Assembly (NCBI GenBank): GCA_944327295.1
Contig: CALVHF010000003.1
Location: forward strand, 62,001-126,000
Length of the DNA stretch: 64,000 nt
Reading direction: 5' to 3'
Source: an uncultured Desulfovibrio sp.
GTDB taxonomy: Bacteria; Desulfobacterota; Desulfovibrionia; Desulfovibrionales; Desulfovibrionaceae
Shown: one piece after another, positions 1-9,000 of the stretch
Position numbering within the stretch: position 1 is the stretch's first letter
Layout: each line of letters begins with the position of its first letter
Position numbers and translations under genes: made by a program
Notes under the pieces: generated by a model
Databases searched by the model: none
Seen by the model: the letters and a program-made list of their open reading frames with translations, nothing else
What the model was told of the DNA's origin: nothing

Positions 1-917
1 TCTTCCTCGTGTACATCTCTTGGGGCAGTGTCTACCTTGGCAACAAGCTGAGCCTGGAAATTGCGGGCCCCTTTCTTGTCTGCGGCGTCAGAAACATTCT
101 GGCCGGCATCCTGATGCTCGGCTGCGCCCTGTGTCTGAAGGGGCAGTGGCGCAGGCCGGCGCTGCGCGAGATTGTGGTGCTGTCAGGACTGGCCGTGCTG
201 CTCGTACTGGCCTCGGGCGGCTTTCTGGTCCTTGGCCAGACGCAGGTGTCTTCCATGGTGGCTGCCGTGGTCATGAGCTCCACCCCCATTTTCATGCTGA
301 TTGGTGCCTTTCTCTTTGCCGGTGAACCTGCGCCCAATCTGCCCCAGTGCATTGGCATGATAGCAGGTGCCTGCGGTGTCATCTTTCTTTCCTGGTCCGA
401 GCAGAGTGCCGGAACAGGCACCGTTCTTGGCGTCATCACCCTTCTTGGCGCCGTCCTTGGCTGGGTCTCCGGGTCTCTCCTGCTGAAAAAGGTCTCCGTC
501 GCCAGGGACATGCCCATGCTGGAGAGCACGGGCATCATTCTTCTGATTGGGGGCATAGAGAGCCTGCTTGTGGGCCTTGGCCTTGGCGAAGGTGCAGGCA
601 TCCACCTGGAAAACCTCAATGCCGCCAATGTCACGGCCTTTGCCTGGATGGTTGTGGGCGGCTCCTTTCTGGCCTATGGCAGCTATCTCTGGCTCCTTGC
701 CCATGTCTCGGTTTCTCTGGCTGTCTCCTACGAATATGTGGTGCCGGTCATAGGCATCCTTCTGGGCTGGCTCCTGGGCGGTGAGGCCATCACCTCCAGC
801 ACCATCATTGCCTGCCTTGTCACCATTTCTTCCGTCGTTCTAGTTGTGCGCCACAGGCACAGTTTCAGGGTCTATATCAGGCACTATTTCATTCGCAAAA
901 GCCCGCAGCATCAGTAG
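1..917 (+). CDS. EamA/DMT-family exporter, 5' end cut by window
   Basis: Inner-membrane drug/metabolite transporter of the EamA family, which usually exports small metabolites or amino acids; the substrate cannot be predicted. The frame stays open to the left edge, so the start lies outside the window. The first visible residues read F-L-V-Y-I-S-W-G-S and align with residue 21 onward of a full paralogue at 22585-23568, so only about 20 residues are missing. The rest is a run of hydrophobic helices in two halves, with the family-like pattern WGxxxLxxK near the first helix, and a basic tail rich in R and H. The two paralogues share the tail pattern RHRH...RVY.RHY. A terminator-like hairpin follows at 983-1024. 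Confidence 0.85.
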   Translation, partial: FLVYISWGSVYLGNKLSLEIAGPFLVCGVRNILAGILMLGCALCLKGQWRRPALREIVVLSGLAVLLVLASGGFLVLGQTQVSSMVAAVVMSSTPIFMLIGAFLFAGEPAPNLPQCIGMIAGACGVIFLSWSEQSAGTGTVLGVITLLGAVLGWVSGSLLLKKVSVARDMPMLESTGIILLIGGIESLLVGLGLGEGAGIHLENLNAANVTAFAWMVVGGSFLAYGSYLWLLAHVSVSLAVSYEYVVPVIGILLGWLLGGEAITSSTIIACLVTISSVVLVVRHRHSFRVYIRHYFIRKSPQHQ

Positions 918-982
918 GAGAGGAGGCGACGCCGGACGTTGTGCGAACATGTGGCTGTCGGCTGTTCCGATTTCTGCGGCAT

Positions 983-1024
983 GAAAAAGGGAGAGGAGGC
1001 TCAAAAACCTCTTCTCCTTTTTGG
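983..1024 (+). terminator. Terminator-like hairpin after the EamA gene
   Basis: The left arm AAAAAGGGAGAGGAGG and right arm CCTCTTCTCCTTTTT pair around a CTCAAAAA loop with one bulge. The flanking A and T runs would let it work on both strands. It lies 66 bases past the EamA stop. Confidence 0.65.
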
Positions 1025-1610
1025 TGTGCGTCCGGCATGGCGCAAGACGAGGCGGTGAAAGACTTCTGAGGGGCCCGGCAGCGGGAACCTCCAACCGAAG
1101 GACAGGGAGCTTGTCGCAAGGCACGTTCTGAAGGAAGTCCATGGCAAACCACTGACCTGACGAACAAAAAACAGCACAGGAGTCTGGCGTGTCGGAGAAG
1201 AGGGCAATGAGACTCAAGGTCCAGGAGCTGCACGGAAGGCTCGAAGGCAAGGACGGCAGGGACAAGTGGGCACGTATTGCGTCGTACCCGGGGAGGCTAC
1301 GGCAGCACTGCCGGAGCAAAACGTGCTGTGATGCGTCGGCCGGGGCAGAGGAGCTCCTTTGGCGTGAAGGCCGGAATTCCAGCGTACCCATCAGAGGAAC
1401 TGAAACTTCAGGCATGAAGAGAGAAGAGACAGAAGCCGGAGGGCACGCCCACGAGCCTGTTAGAGAGCAGGCGACGGATGCGCCGAGTGCATGAAGGGTG
1501 CATGAACATGTCTGGCAGGGACAGAGGCCCGCGGGGAATGCAAACTCTGAGTCGTACTGGTCATACTCAGGAAACCCGCCATGATACATGAGCTGTACGT
1601 CTGGCGGTGT

Positions 1611-1643
1611 GGGAGGCTGGGGCGATTGCTCGCCCAGCCTCCC
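1611..1643. other. GC-rich inverted repeat downstream of zinc-ribbon gene
   Basis: GGGAGGCTGGGGCG and CGCCCAGCCTCCC pair around ATTGCT with one bulged G. It sits just after the stop of the minus-strand gene ending at 1671. There is no T tract, so termination is possible but unproven. Confidence 0.4.
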
Positions 1644-1670
1644 CGATGTGAGCCGCCCGCAGCAACAGGG

Positions 1671-2090
1671 TCACAGGCCGAGTTTTTTGCAGGTTTTTTT
1701 GAAGGGAAGAACTACGGCCCTGTGCTGTCCCGTCTCGGAGCAGCCATGGGGATAGCGTGCTTCGCAGGAAGGGCAGTACCACTGGCTGCCTGCTTCTTCG
1801 CCCTCTTCTTCCAGACGGATGAGACTGCCGTCCGTACTGTGGCACAGGGGGCAGAAGGGCCCCTTGAGACCGGCTTCTGTTTCCATCCAGATGAGACCGC
1901 TGCGCGTGCGCATATGCCCGGCAACAGGGAGAAGTTCTTCAAATGTGTGGACACGCAGCTGCAGATGCTGGATTTCCTCCATGAGGGTGAAGTAGCCGGC
2001 CTGCAGAGCCAGGAGCAAATCCCGTGCCTTTTCGGACTCGCCGCTTTTGAGCAAATCTCTGAGTTCTGTGAAGGCAGCGTTGGAAATCAT
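1671..2090 (-). CDS. Hypothetical protein with CxxC zinc-ribbon
   Basis: 139 residues. I chose the ATG at 2090, which has AAGG seven bases upstream; an in-frame extension to 2477 looks non-coding. Residues 1-58 are charged and probably helical. The C-terminal part carries CPLC (about 80-83) and CPSC (about 106-109), a spacing typical of zinc ribbons. The region between the pairs is acidic (RLEEEGEEAG). The end is basic. No family recognised; the ribbon suggests a nucleic-acid or protein-binding accessory factor, but that is inference. It stands alone, convergent with the EamA gene. Confidence 0.6.
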   Translation of the reverse strand: MISNAAFTELRDLLKSGESEKARDLLLALQAGYFTLMEEIQHLQLRVHTFEELLPVAGHMRTRSGLIWMETEAGLKGPFCPLCHSTDGSLIRLEEEGEEAGSQWYCPSCEARYPHGCSETGQHRAVVLPFKKTCKKLGL

Positions 2091-2488
2091 GACAAAACCT
2101 TGGTGAGAGGAGAAAAGTGTTGGAAAAAAAGACAGAACCCCTTGTGCTGCCGCAAAGAGGCTCTCTACATGCCTTTTCGGCCATGAGCAGGAAAAACTTA
2201 AGGGGAATCTGCCTTCCTGCATGTTTTTCCGGCAAATGGTGTGCCATTTGACCAGAGCTACAGGCTGGCTTGCGTTCAGCTGTGTGTTTTTGAGGAGTAC
2301 GACCTCTGACGCTGTCACAGACTTCAGGCTGTTTCTTTGCATGTGCGCCAGAGACAAGAGTACTCCCCGCATGGTCCTTGCAACTGAAACACAAAAAAAA
2401 GGCCCTCTTTGGCAAGGCTGCCTGAAGAGGGTCCTGAAAAGAATGGAACAACAGTTAGGATTTTTGTCAGGCCACAAGACACAGCAGT
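2091..2488. other. Intergenic region with a minus-strand terminator
   Basis: About 400 bases between two minus-strand genes. Apart from the terminator at 2392-2436 I see no gene; it probably contains the promoter of the zinc-ribbon gene. Confidence 0.5.
2392..2436 (-). terminator. Rho-independent terminator of the proline-rich lipoprotein gene
   Basis: On the minus strand GGACCCTCTT pairs with AAGAGGGCC across a short loop and is followed by a run of eight or more T. It lies 50 bases past the stop of the gene ending at 2489. Confidence 0.75.
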
Positions 2489-2899
2489 TTATCTGTGCGG
2501 ACCACCGGGTCTCGGACCAGGACCACCGCCGGGTCTCGGGCTGCCACTTGGCCTCGGGGCACCGCCACCGGGCCTTGGGCCAGGACTGCCAGGTCTCGGA
2601 CCACCGGGTCTCGGACCAGGACCACCGGGTCTGGGACCGCCGGGCCTTGGACCAGGATTACCGGGTCTGGGGCCGCCGGGTCTCGGGCCAGGACCACCGG
2701 GTCTGGGACCGCCGGGCCTCGGGGGCGGAGGACGATGGCCGCGAGGCGGCGGAGGCGGGGGACGATGGCCGCGAGGCGGCGGAGGCGGGGGACGATGGCC
2801 GTAGTAGGGCTCGTTGTAGTACGGCGACTGCACGCAGCCGCCAAGCAGTGCGCTGCTGGCCAGGGCGCACAGAGCCATGAGGAACTTGCGTCTTTGCAT
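2489..2899 (-). CDS. Proline/glycine/arginine-rich lipoprotein with Tat-like signal
   Basis: 136 residues. The ATG at 2899 is preceded by GGAGAG. The N-terminus reads MQRRKFLMALCALASSALLGGC: it carries a twin-arginine RRKFL pattern and a lipobox LLGGC, so it is probably exported and lipidated at Cys22. The mature part is almost wholly repetitive. Three copies of a decapeptide GHRPPPPPPR (residues about 34-60) are followed by many PRPGGP and GPRPGG units, ending PGGPHR. It should be extended, basic and surface-associated; the function is unknown. A second Tat-like proline-rich protein is encoded at 5539-5850. The repeats are reflected in DNA (2731-2801). Antisense frames over this gene are low-complexity shadows. 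Confidence 0.7.
   Translation of the reverse strand: MQRRKFLMALCALASSALLGGCVQSPYYNEPYYGHRPPPPPPRGHRPPPPPPRGHRPPPPRPGGPRPGGPGPRPGGPRPGNPGPRPGGPRPGGPGPRPGGPRPGSPGPRPGGGAPRPSGSPRPGGGPGPRPGGPHR
2731..2801. repeat. 30-bp tandem repeat, about 2.4 copies
   Basis: Two exact 30-bp units (2731-2760 and 2761-2790) and a partial third encode the decapeptide repeat of the proline-rich lipoprotein. Being a multiple of three, copy-number change would preserve the frame. Confidence 0.85.
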
Positions 2900-3154
2900 A
2901 AACGTCTCTCCAGAAACAAGACAGGAAAGAGGAAGCAGACAGCTGTGCCCTGTCTGTGGGCATGGGCACCTTAAGAGAAGAAAGAGTCTACAGATTCTTT
3001 TCCTTCTCTGCTCTTCTACCCGTTCACCTGATATCTGCCAAGATGCACACTGTGGAAAAGAATGCAAAAGGGAATGGAAACAGAGAGTTTAGGGAAAAAA
3101 GAGAAAAGAGAATTTTTTTTTGTTCCCTGTCCCTGAACGTGTCTGCAGCAGGAT

Positions 3155-5074
3155 TCAGGCCGTTTCCCTTGCAGACTGTGCCGTTTTTTTGCGGGCCGTC
3201 TTTTGCTGCGGTTCCTTCCAGAGGACACGGATCCAGCCGCCCATGGTCTGCTTGATGAGCAGCTCCTCGGGCAGGCGTACCGTTGCCCAGCGTGCCACAA
3301 GACCGGCCCTGCTGGCAGGAAAGGTTCCCTGTCCGCAGACCTTCCAGAAATCCCTGCTGTCCTGCAGGGCCCAGTAGGCAGTGCGGGACTTGCGGCCCAT
3401 GGCCCCTTCCGGATCCAGGATGACCTGCACGTTTCTGCGTCCGATGCCAGGAACTTCGACCAGGATGTCGAACTTGAGGGCTACCGCTCCTGCTGCGGGG
3501 CCGTTGCGTATCTGATACACTTCAGGCTTCGTGTGGCTGCAGACGCGGGCTTTGGTTGGTTCGCCCTGATTGATGAGACTGGCCCTGTGAGCCGCCTTGC
3601 GCCTGGCCTGTTCTTCCTGTCTGGCCTTTTCCCTAGCCCGTTCCAGGGCTTCGGCCTCTTCTCGCAGCCTGCGCACCTCGTCGCCCCTGCGCATGTAGTG
3701 CTCCAGCCGGGCCAGGTTGATGCGCTGAAACTGGCGGCCCTGTTCCTCGAACTCGAAGAAGGGCGCCTGGCACTGGGGGCAGTTGAGGCTGGCTGTGTCA
3801 AAAAGCAGGGCATCGCAAAAGGGGCAGCGTCGCTCGGGCACTTCCTCCGTGTCGCCAGCACCTTGGCCAAAGGCCTCCAGGGCGAGGTTTGCGCCGAGCC
3901 GTATGCGCGGGGCATTGGGAGAACCGTGGCGGAGGATGTTGCCCGACAGGTCGAGCAAAAGGCAGTCCTTCTTGCCCTCGCTGATGCGCAGGCCGCGTCC
4001 CACCATCTGCACATAGAGCGCCGGGGAGAGGGTCGGTCTGCACAGCACAAGGCAGTCCGTCTGCGGGCAGTCCCAGCCTTCGGTGAGCATGCCTACGGAA
4101 CACAAAACGCGCAGATTCCCCCTGGCAAAGGCGGTCAGCACCTCCTGATTGGCCTCGTGACCGGCTTTTGAGTCAATGGCCGCGGCAGGAATGTCCGCTG
4201 CGGCAAAGCGATCGGCCAGGGTTCTCGCATGGGCTATGGTGACGCAGAAGACGGCAATATGGGCCCTGTCGGCGGCATACTGCTGCACGGCCTTCACGGC
4301 ACTGCCAAGATGCAGGGGCTTGAGCAGGGTGGACTCCAGGGCGTCCTCCCTGAAGTCGCCCGAGGCCCCCACAGGCAGGTGCAAAAGGTCTTCCTCTGGA
4401 GCGCAGCTCAGGGCTGTCAGAGGCGCAAGCCAACCCTGGGCCTGCAGCTCGGCAATGGAGATATGCACATCCAGGCTGTCCCACCAGCACTCTTGGCCAG
4501 CCCTGAGGCTTGGACCGTAGATGCAGGGCTGTCCCAGTCGCCAGGGCGTGGCCGTAATGCCGATGATGCGGGCATTGGGACGGGCTGCGATCACAGCTTC
4601 GATAACGTCCGCATAGAGCGACTTCTGGCCTTTGGGCGGCACCCGGTGGCATTCGTCGATGAGCACCACGTCAATGCGCGGCAGATCGTCCAGGCGTCTG
4701 GCCAGGGTCTGGGGCGAGGCCACGATGATGCGTTCCCTGGCCACTCCGGGTTTTTGCACGGAGGCACACAGGCAGTCCACGTTGAAGTCCGCATCGGCAA
4801 AGCTGGCTTGCATGCGTTTCAGGGCCTGCCGCACCAGAATGGCCTTGTGCGCCAGAAAAAGGCAGCGAAAATTCCACTTTTCGGCATAGTACTGCATGAT
4901 GTGACTGGCCATGACGGTCTTGCCGGCACCCGTGGCCGCCTGCAAAAGCAGGAACTGCTTGGCAGGCGCCAGACGGATGAGCGTATCCACAGCCATGTGC
5001 TGATAGGGGCGCAGGGTATCCAACTCGAAAGCCTTCCTCGAAAGAGAGTCTGTCAGACAGAAGATGCCTGGCAT
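3155..5074 (-). CDS. DEAD/DEAH-box (ResIII-type) superfamily 2 helicase
   Basis: 639 residues from the ATG at 5074. A TTG at 5023 has the better ribosome site (AGGAAAGG eight bases upstream) and would start just before LRPYQ, the usual beginning of these helicases, so the true start is uncertain. Motifs seen: LRPYQ (Q-motif-like), Walker A AATGAGKT near residue 50, DECH (Walker B) near 140, motif III-like ITATPWR, and a C-terminal helicase domain with motif VI-like QMVGRGLR. After the helicase core come CPFC and CPQC (a zinc ribbon) and a long charged, probably coiled-coil segment rich in E, R and A. Such enzymes resemble the type III restriction helicase fold, but no methylase or nuclease gene is adjacent. 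It is probably a stand-alone nucleic-acid translocase. Confidence 0.85.
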   Translation of the reverse strand: MPGIFCLTDSLSRKAFELDTLRPYQHMAVDTLIRLAPAKQFLLLQAATGAGKTVMASHIMQYYAEKWNFRCLFLAHKAILVRQALKRMQASFADADFNVDCLCASVQKPGVARERIIVASPQTLARRLDDLPRIDVVLIDECHRVPPKGQKSLYADVIEAVIAARPNARIIGITATPWRLGQPCIYGPSLRAGQECWWDSLDVHISIAELQAQGWLAPLTALSCAPEEDLLHLPVGASGDFREDALESTLLKPLHLGSAVKAVQQYAADRAHIAVFCVTIAHARTLADRFAAADIPAAAIDSKAGHEANQEVLTAFARGNLRVLCSVGMLTEGWDCPQTDCLVLCRPTLSPALYVQMVGRGLRISEGKKDCLLLDLSGNILRHGSPNAPRIRLGANLALEAFGQGAGDTEEVPERRCPFCDALLFDTASLNCPQCQAPFFEFEEQGRQFQRINLARLEHYMRRGDEVRRLREEAEALERAREKARQEEQARRKAAHRASLINQGEPTKARVCSHTKPEVYQIRNGPAAGAVALKFDILVEVPGIGRRNVQVILDPEGAMGRKSRTAYWALQDSRDFWKVCGQGTFPASRAGLVARWATVRLPEELLIKQTMGGWIRVLWKEPQQKTARKKTAQSARETA

Positions 5075-5538
5075 GAAATATGCTTGGAACAGGGAGGGGT
5101 GCTCGATGAACAGGCCGGTTCCTGTCCGTGCAGGCTGCCCATGAAGCGCCTGTCCGACTGCTTCCCGGGGCGTTTCGCATGGGGCCTGCACAAGGGCTTG
5201 CGGCCTGTCCCGGACAAAAAGGGCAGGCTCTGCCGGCCTGCACCCTGCAAGCCCCCTTTTCTTGCGTTCCAGTACAGTGTACAGGGACTATACAGCTGTG
5301 TGCAAAATGGACAGTTGCTCCCGATTGAGAAGGACCTGTCCTTGTGCAGCGCACATGGAAAAGGTGAAGGAGCCTTTTCCGTGCATCCCGGTCCTGACGT
5401 CTTGCGGGCAGATGTGCCTGCAGAACAGGGGACTGAAGTTTTTTTTTGAGAAACAGTGCAAAGAAGCTCTTTTGCACTGTGCGAGTTTCCGGCCATCTGG
5501 CCGGAAAGGACATGCCACCCTTTTTCCCGGAGGATACC
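5075..5538. other. Divergent intergenic region, helicase / proline-rich gene
   Basis: About 460 bases that should hold promoters for both neighbours. It contains GTACAGTGTAC (a palindrome at 5272-5282), a run of ten T near 5438-5448, and two consecutive perfect hairpins at 5453-5507. No gene recognised. Confidence 0.5.
5453..5507 (+). promoter_or_regulatory. Tandem hairpins in the leader of the Tat proline-rich gene
   Basis: Hairpin 1 is ACAGTGCAAA / TTTGCACTGT (5453-5480, loop of 8). Hairpin 2 is TTTCCGGCC / GGCCGGAAA with an ATCT tetraloop (5486-5507). Both are perfect and end 31 bases before the ATG, leaving the GGAGG site free. A regulatory or stabilising role is inference. Confidence 0.45.
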
Positions 5539-5850
5539 ATGCTCGCCCGTCGTGAACTGCTCAAAGGTCTTTGCGTAGCCGGAGCCCTGATGCTGGGTTC
5601 CCTGTGCGTCCCGGCTCAGGCCCAGCCCCCCAGGGACGGTCGCCCCGGTCCTGATCGCAAGCCGCCTGCGCCCCACAATCCGCCAAAACCCCGCAAGCCC
5701 GAAGCCCACAAACCGCCAAGACCCCGCAAGCCCGAACCGCACAAGCCTCCGAAACCGCACAAGCCCGAGCCGCACAAGCCTCCGAAACCGCACAAGCCCG
5801 AGCCGCCGCGCCCCGGTCGCCCCGGCCCTGACCACAGACCGCCGCGCTAG
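5539..5850 (+). CDS. Proline/lysine-rich exported protein with Tat-like signal
   Basis: 103 residues. The ATG at 5539 is preceded by GGAGG. The N-terminus has ARRELLKG, close to the twin-arginine consensus, then a hydrophobic stretch LCVAGALMLGSLCV and a likely signal-peptidase site at AQAQ. The mature chain is highly repetitive: three units of an 11-residue motif of the type PEPHKPPKPHK, flanked by PGPDRKPP and RPGRPGPDHRPPR. It is basic and extended like the lipoprotein at 2489-2899, but richer in lysine and not lipidated. Function unknown; cell-wall or polyanion binding is conceivable. The leader has two perfect hairpins, and a strong terminator follows. Confidence 0.7.
   Translation: MLARRELLKGLCVAGALMLGSLCVPAQAQPPRDGRPGPDRKPPAPHNPPKPRKPEAHKPPRPRKPEPHKPPKPHKPEPHKPPKPHKPEPPRPGRPGPDHRPPR
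5698..5796. repeat. 33-bp tandem repeat, three units
   Basis: Units at 5698-5730, 5731-5763 and 5764-5796. The last two are nearly identical and the first has diverged. They encode the 11-residue PEPHKPPKPHK-type repeat. Confidence 0.8.
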
Positions 5851-5950
5851 CCCCTGGGGGTGCAGTCAGACTGCACGAAGGCTTCACCACAAGGATTCTG
5901 TACAGTGATTCCGTACAGGAACCGGAAATGTCGCAGGACAGGAACACAGA

Positions 5951-6007
5951 CAAAGCGCGATTCCCCGGAGGCGCACCAAGCCTTGCCAGAGGGAATCGCG
6001 CTTTTTG
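5951..6007 (+). terminator. Strong terminator after the proline-rich gene
   Basis: AAAGCGCGATTCCC pairs with GGGAATCGCGCTTT (14 bp) across a loop of about 25 bases and is followed by T5. It is oriented for the plus-strand gene. A smaller hairpin, GTGCAGT/ACTGCAC, lies upstream at 5860-5876. Confidence 0.75.
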
Positions 6008-6078
6008 CTTGTCCCCGGTCTCTGTCGTCCGAGCAGGCTGTGCAGTCAGTCGTACAGTCCGCGCAGTCGGGGCAGGTC

Positions 6079-9000
6079 CTATCTGTCGGACGCCATGGAC
6101 ATGAAGAGCTTGACGCGGTTCAAGAGGTTGGCCTCGGAGCTGCCTGCCTCATAGTCCATGGCCATGAGGTTGGCATCGGCACACAGGCGCTTGATTTCCT
6201 TGAAGACACCGCGACCGACCACATGATTGGGCAGGCAGCCGAAGGGCTGCAGGCACAGGGCATTGGTCGTGCCCTGGGAGATGAACTTGAGCAGCTCTGC
6301 GGAAAGAAGCCAGCCTTCGCCGGCCTGGTAGCCGGGGGAAATGAGCTTGCCTGCGCTGGCAAACAGGTCCTTGAACTTTGCCACCTGCGGGAAGCGGCTG
6401 CCGGCCAGGGCCTTGCGCAGGGCATTGCGCATGTGGTCGAACTTCTGGATGAAGTACCAGCCAAGGAAGGCCGGCAAGGCCTTGCCGCCCAGACGCTGCC
6501 ACTGATAGATGGGATCCGAGAAGCAGTAGAGGAAGAAGTCCACCATGTCCGCAAGCACGGGCTCCCCGCCTTCCTGACGGGTGAGATCGGCAATGTGGCG
6601 GTTGGCGTCCGGATGGTAGCAGAGCAGGATCTCGCCCACAATGCCCACCCTCGGGCGCTTCTCGCTGTACATGGCAATGCTGCCGAAATCTCTGGCCATG
6701 GCCTGCATGTCCGCATCGAGATCGCGGTCCTTGCCGGCAGCAAAGTCAGCGCCCACCAGATCCACCCATTTCTTGATAAGGGCATCCGTGTCGCCCTTGT
6801 TGATTTCGTAGGTGTAGGTGTGCTGGGAGAGGCGCTGTATCATGTCGCCGTAGAGGATGGCCTTGAAGGTATTGTTGAACAGGGAACGGGTAAAGGTAAA
6901 TCCCGGCTGATAGGTGCCGGTCTGGCTGCGCAGGGTCAGAGCCGGCACGTTTTCATAGCCAGCTTCCTTGAGCGCCCGCTTGAGCAGGCCGGGGTAGTTG
7001 GTGGCACGGCAGGGGCCGCAGGTCTGCGAGAGCAAAAGCGCACAGTGCTTGGGATCCACGGCACCGCTCTGCAGGGCACCAATGAGCTGGCCTATGACGA
7101 CCTGGGCCGGGTAGCAGGCATCGTTGTTGACGTACTTGAGGCCTGTTTCAATGTCCTTGGCCGACACTGTGGGCAGCACATAGAAGTTGTAGCCGGAGCC
7201 CCTGAAGACGCTCTCGGCAAAGGCAAAGTGCACGGGCGACATTTGCGGGGCAATGATGTCAAAGGACTTGCGCATGGGGACCGTGAACACGGGCGGATGG
7301 ACAAGGTAGTCGTCCACCTTGCGCTGCCGGGCCTTCCTTCTCTGCTCCCGGCGTTCCTCGATGGAGGCGAGCAGGGAGCGGATGCGGATGCGGGCCGCGC
7401 CAAGGGAGGGACCTTCGTCAATCTTGAGCAGGGTGTGCATCTTGCCGGCCCTGTGCAGAATTTCGGCCACTTGATCCGAGGTTACGGCATCAATGCCGCA
7501 GCCAAAGGAGGTGAGCTGCACAAGTTCGAGCTCCTCATGGTTGGCAACCACGCGGGCGGCCCGGTAGAGCCTGGAGGGGAAGGTCCACTGATCCACCACG
7601 CGCAGGGGTGTCTTCTCCTCCACGTCCACCTCGTCCGCATAGAGGCTGGCCACGCTGTCCTCGCTCAGGATGGCAGCGCCCAGGGAGGAGATGAGGTTGG
7701 GAATGCCATGATGGACCAGGGGGTCCACGTGGTAGGGCCTGCCGCACAGGACAATGCCGGTCACCCCCTGTTCCTTCACAAGGCTGATGATGCGCCTGGC
7801 CTCTTCCTTGAGCTCCTGGCGGTAGGCAGCCAGTGCCTCGTAGGCCCTGGTCAGGGCCTTCTTGACCTCGCGTTTCGGCAGCCCGAATTCCTCGGCAAGG
7901 GTACGGGCCATGGAAGAGGGATCCTCGGGATTCAGATAGGGTGTGTGCAGGATGCTTTCGCCCTTGAGCAGTTCCTCGGTATTGAGGCGCACGACTTCCG
8001 GATAGCCGCAGACCACAGGGCAGCTGTAGCAGTCAAAGGCATCCTTGTTCTCGATGCGTTCACGGGGAATGCAGGGATAGAAGATGTGCGGCAGTTTCTG
8101 TTCGATGAGGTAGTTGACATGGCCGTGCGCCAGCTTGGCCGGGAAGCACACGGTTTGCGAGGGCATGGAGGAGAGGCCCAGGGAATAGATGTCCTTGCTG
8201 GAGACCGGGGAGAGCTCGACCCTGTAGCCCAGGGATGTGAACAGGGTGAACCAGAAGGGATAGCGCTCGTACATGTTGAGCACCCTGGGAATGCCGATGC
8301 GTCCGCGAGGGGCCTGGTTTTCGGCCAGGGGCGTGTAGTCGAAGAGACGCTTTTCCTTCCATTCGTAGATGGAGGGCAGATGCGGAGTGCTCTTGCTGCG
8401 CACCTCGCCGCCGCGCTCGCAGCGGTTGCCGGAGACAAGACGCTGACCATTGGAAAAGGTATTGACGGTCAGGTGGCAGCGGTTGCCGCAGCCCTTGCAA
8501 AGCACGGCCTTGGACTTGAAGGACAGATTGCGCAGCTCCTGGGCTGTCAGGGTGCAGGGGGCGAGCGTGTCCCTGTGCCCAAGGCACATGAGGGCAATGC
8601 CGTAGGCGCCCATGTGGCCGGAAAGGCTCGGGCGGGTCACCTCGCGGTGCAGCATGTTTTCCATGATGCGCAAGAGGGCATCGTTGAGGAAGGAGCCGCC
8701 CTGCACAAGGACGTGTTCGCCAAGATCTTCGGGAGAGCGCAGGCGCAGCACCTTGTAGAGGGCATTGCGCACCACGGAATAGCAGAGCCCGGCCGCAATG
8801 TCCGGCACGCTGGCGCCTTCCTTCTGGGCCTGCTTGACCTTGGAATTCATGAAGACCGTGCAGCGCGACCCCAGATCCACGGGCTGCCTGGCAAAGAGGG
8901 CTGCCTGCACGAAGCTTGGCATGCTCATGCCGAGACTGGTGGCAAAGGTCTGCAAAAAGGCGCCGCACCCCGAGGAGCAGGCCTCGTTGAGACGCACGTC

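Larger units (their letters stand above)
918..1670. other. Intergenic region without a convincing gene
   Basis: About 750 bases between the EamA gene and a convergent small zinc-ribbon gene. Open frames here (for example 1189-1494 plus, 840-1589 minus) have no recognisable domain, no good ribosome binding site and rare-looking composition. The left part holds a terminator-like hairpin, the right end a GC-rich hairpin at 1611-1643. A small RNA cannot be excluded. Confidence 0.5.

Noticed and set aside
840-1589. 249-residue minus-strand frame downstream of the EamA gene
   Set aside because: Crosses the EamA terminator, is rich in C, P and S without a domain, and lacks a ribosome site.
2409-2804. 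Plus-strand GLGPP repeat protein
   Set aside because: Mirror of the proline-rich repeats on the other strand; no signal peptide or ribosome site, while the minus-strand gene has both.
3155-5074. Restriction-modification system suggested by a ResIII-type helicase
   Set aside because: No methyltransferase, specificity subunit or nuclease domain in or beside the gene.
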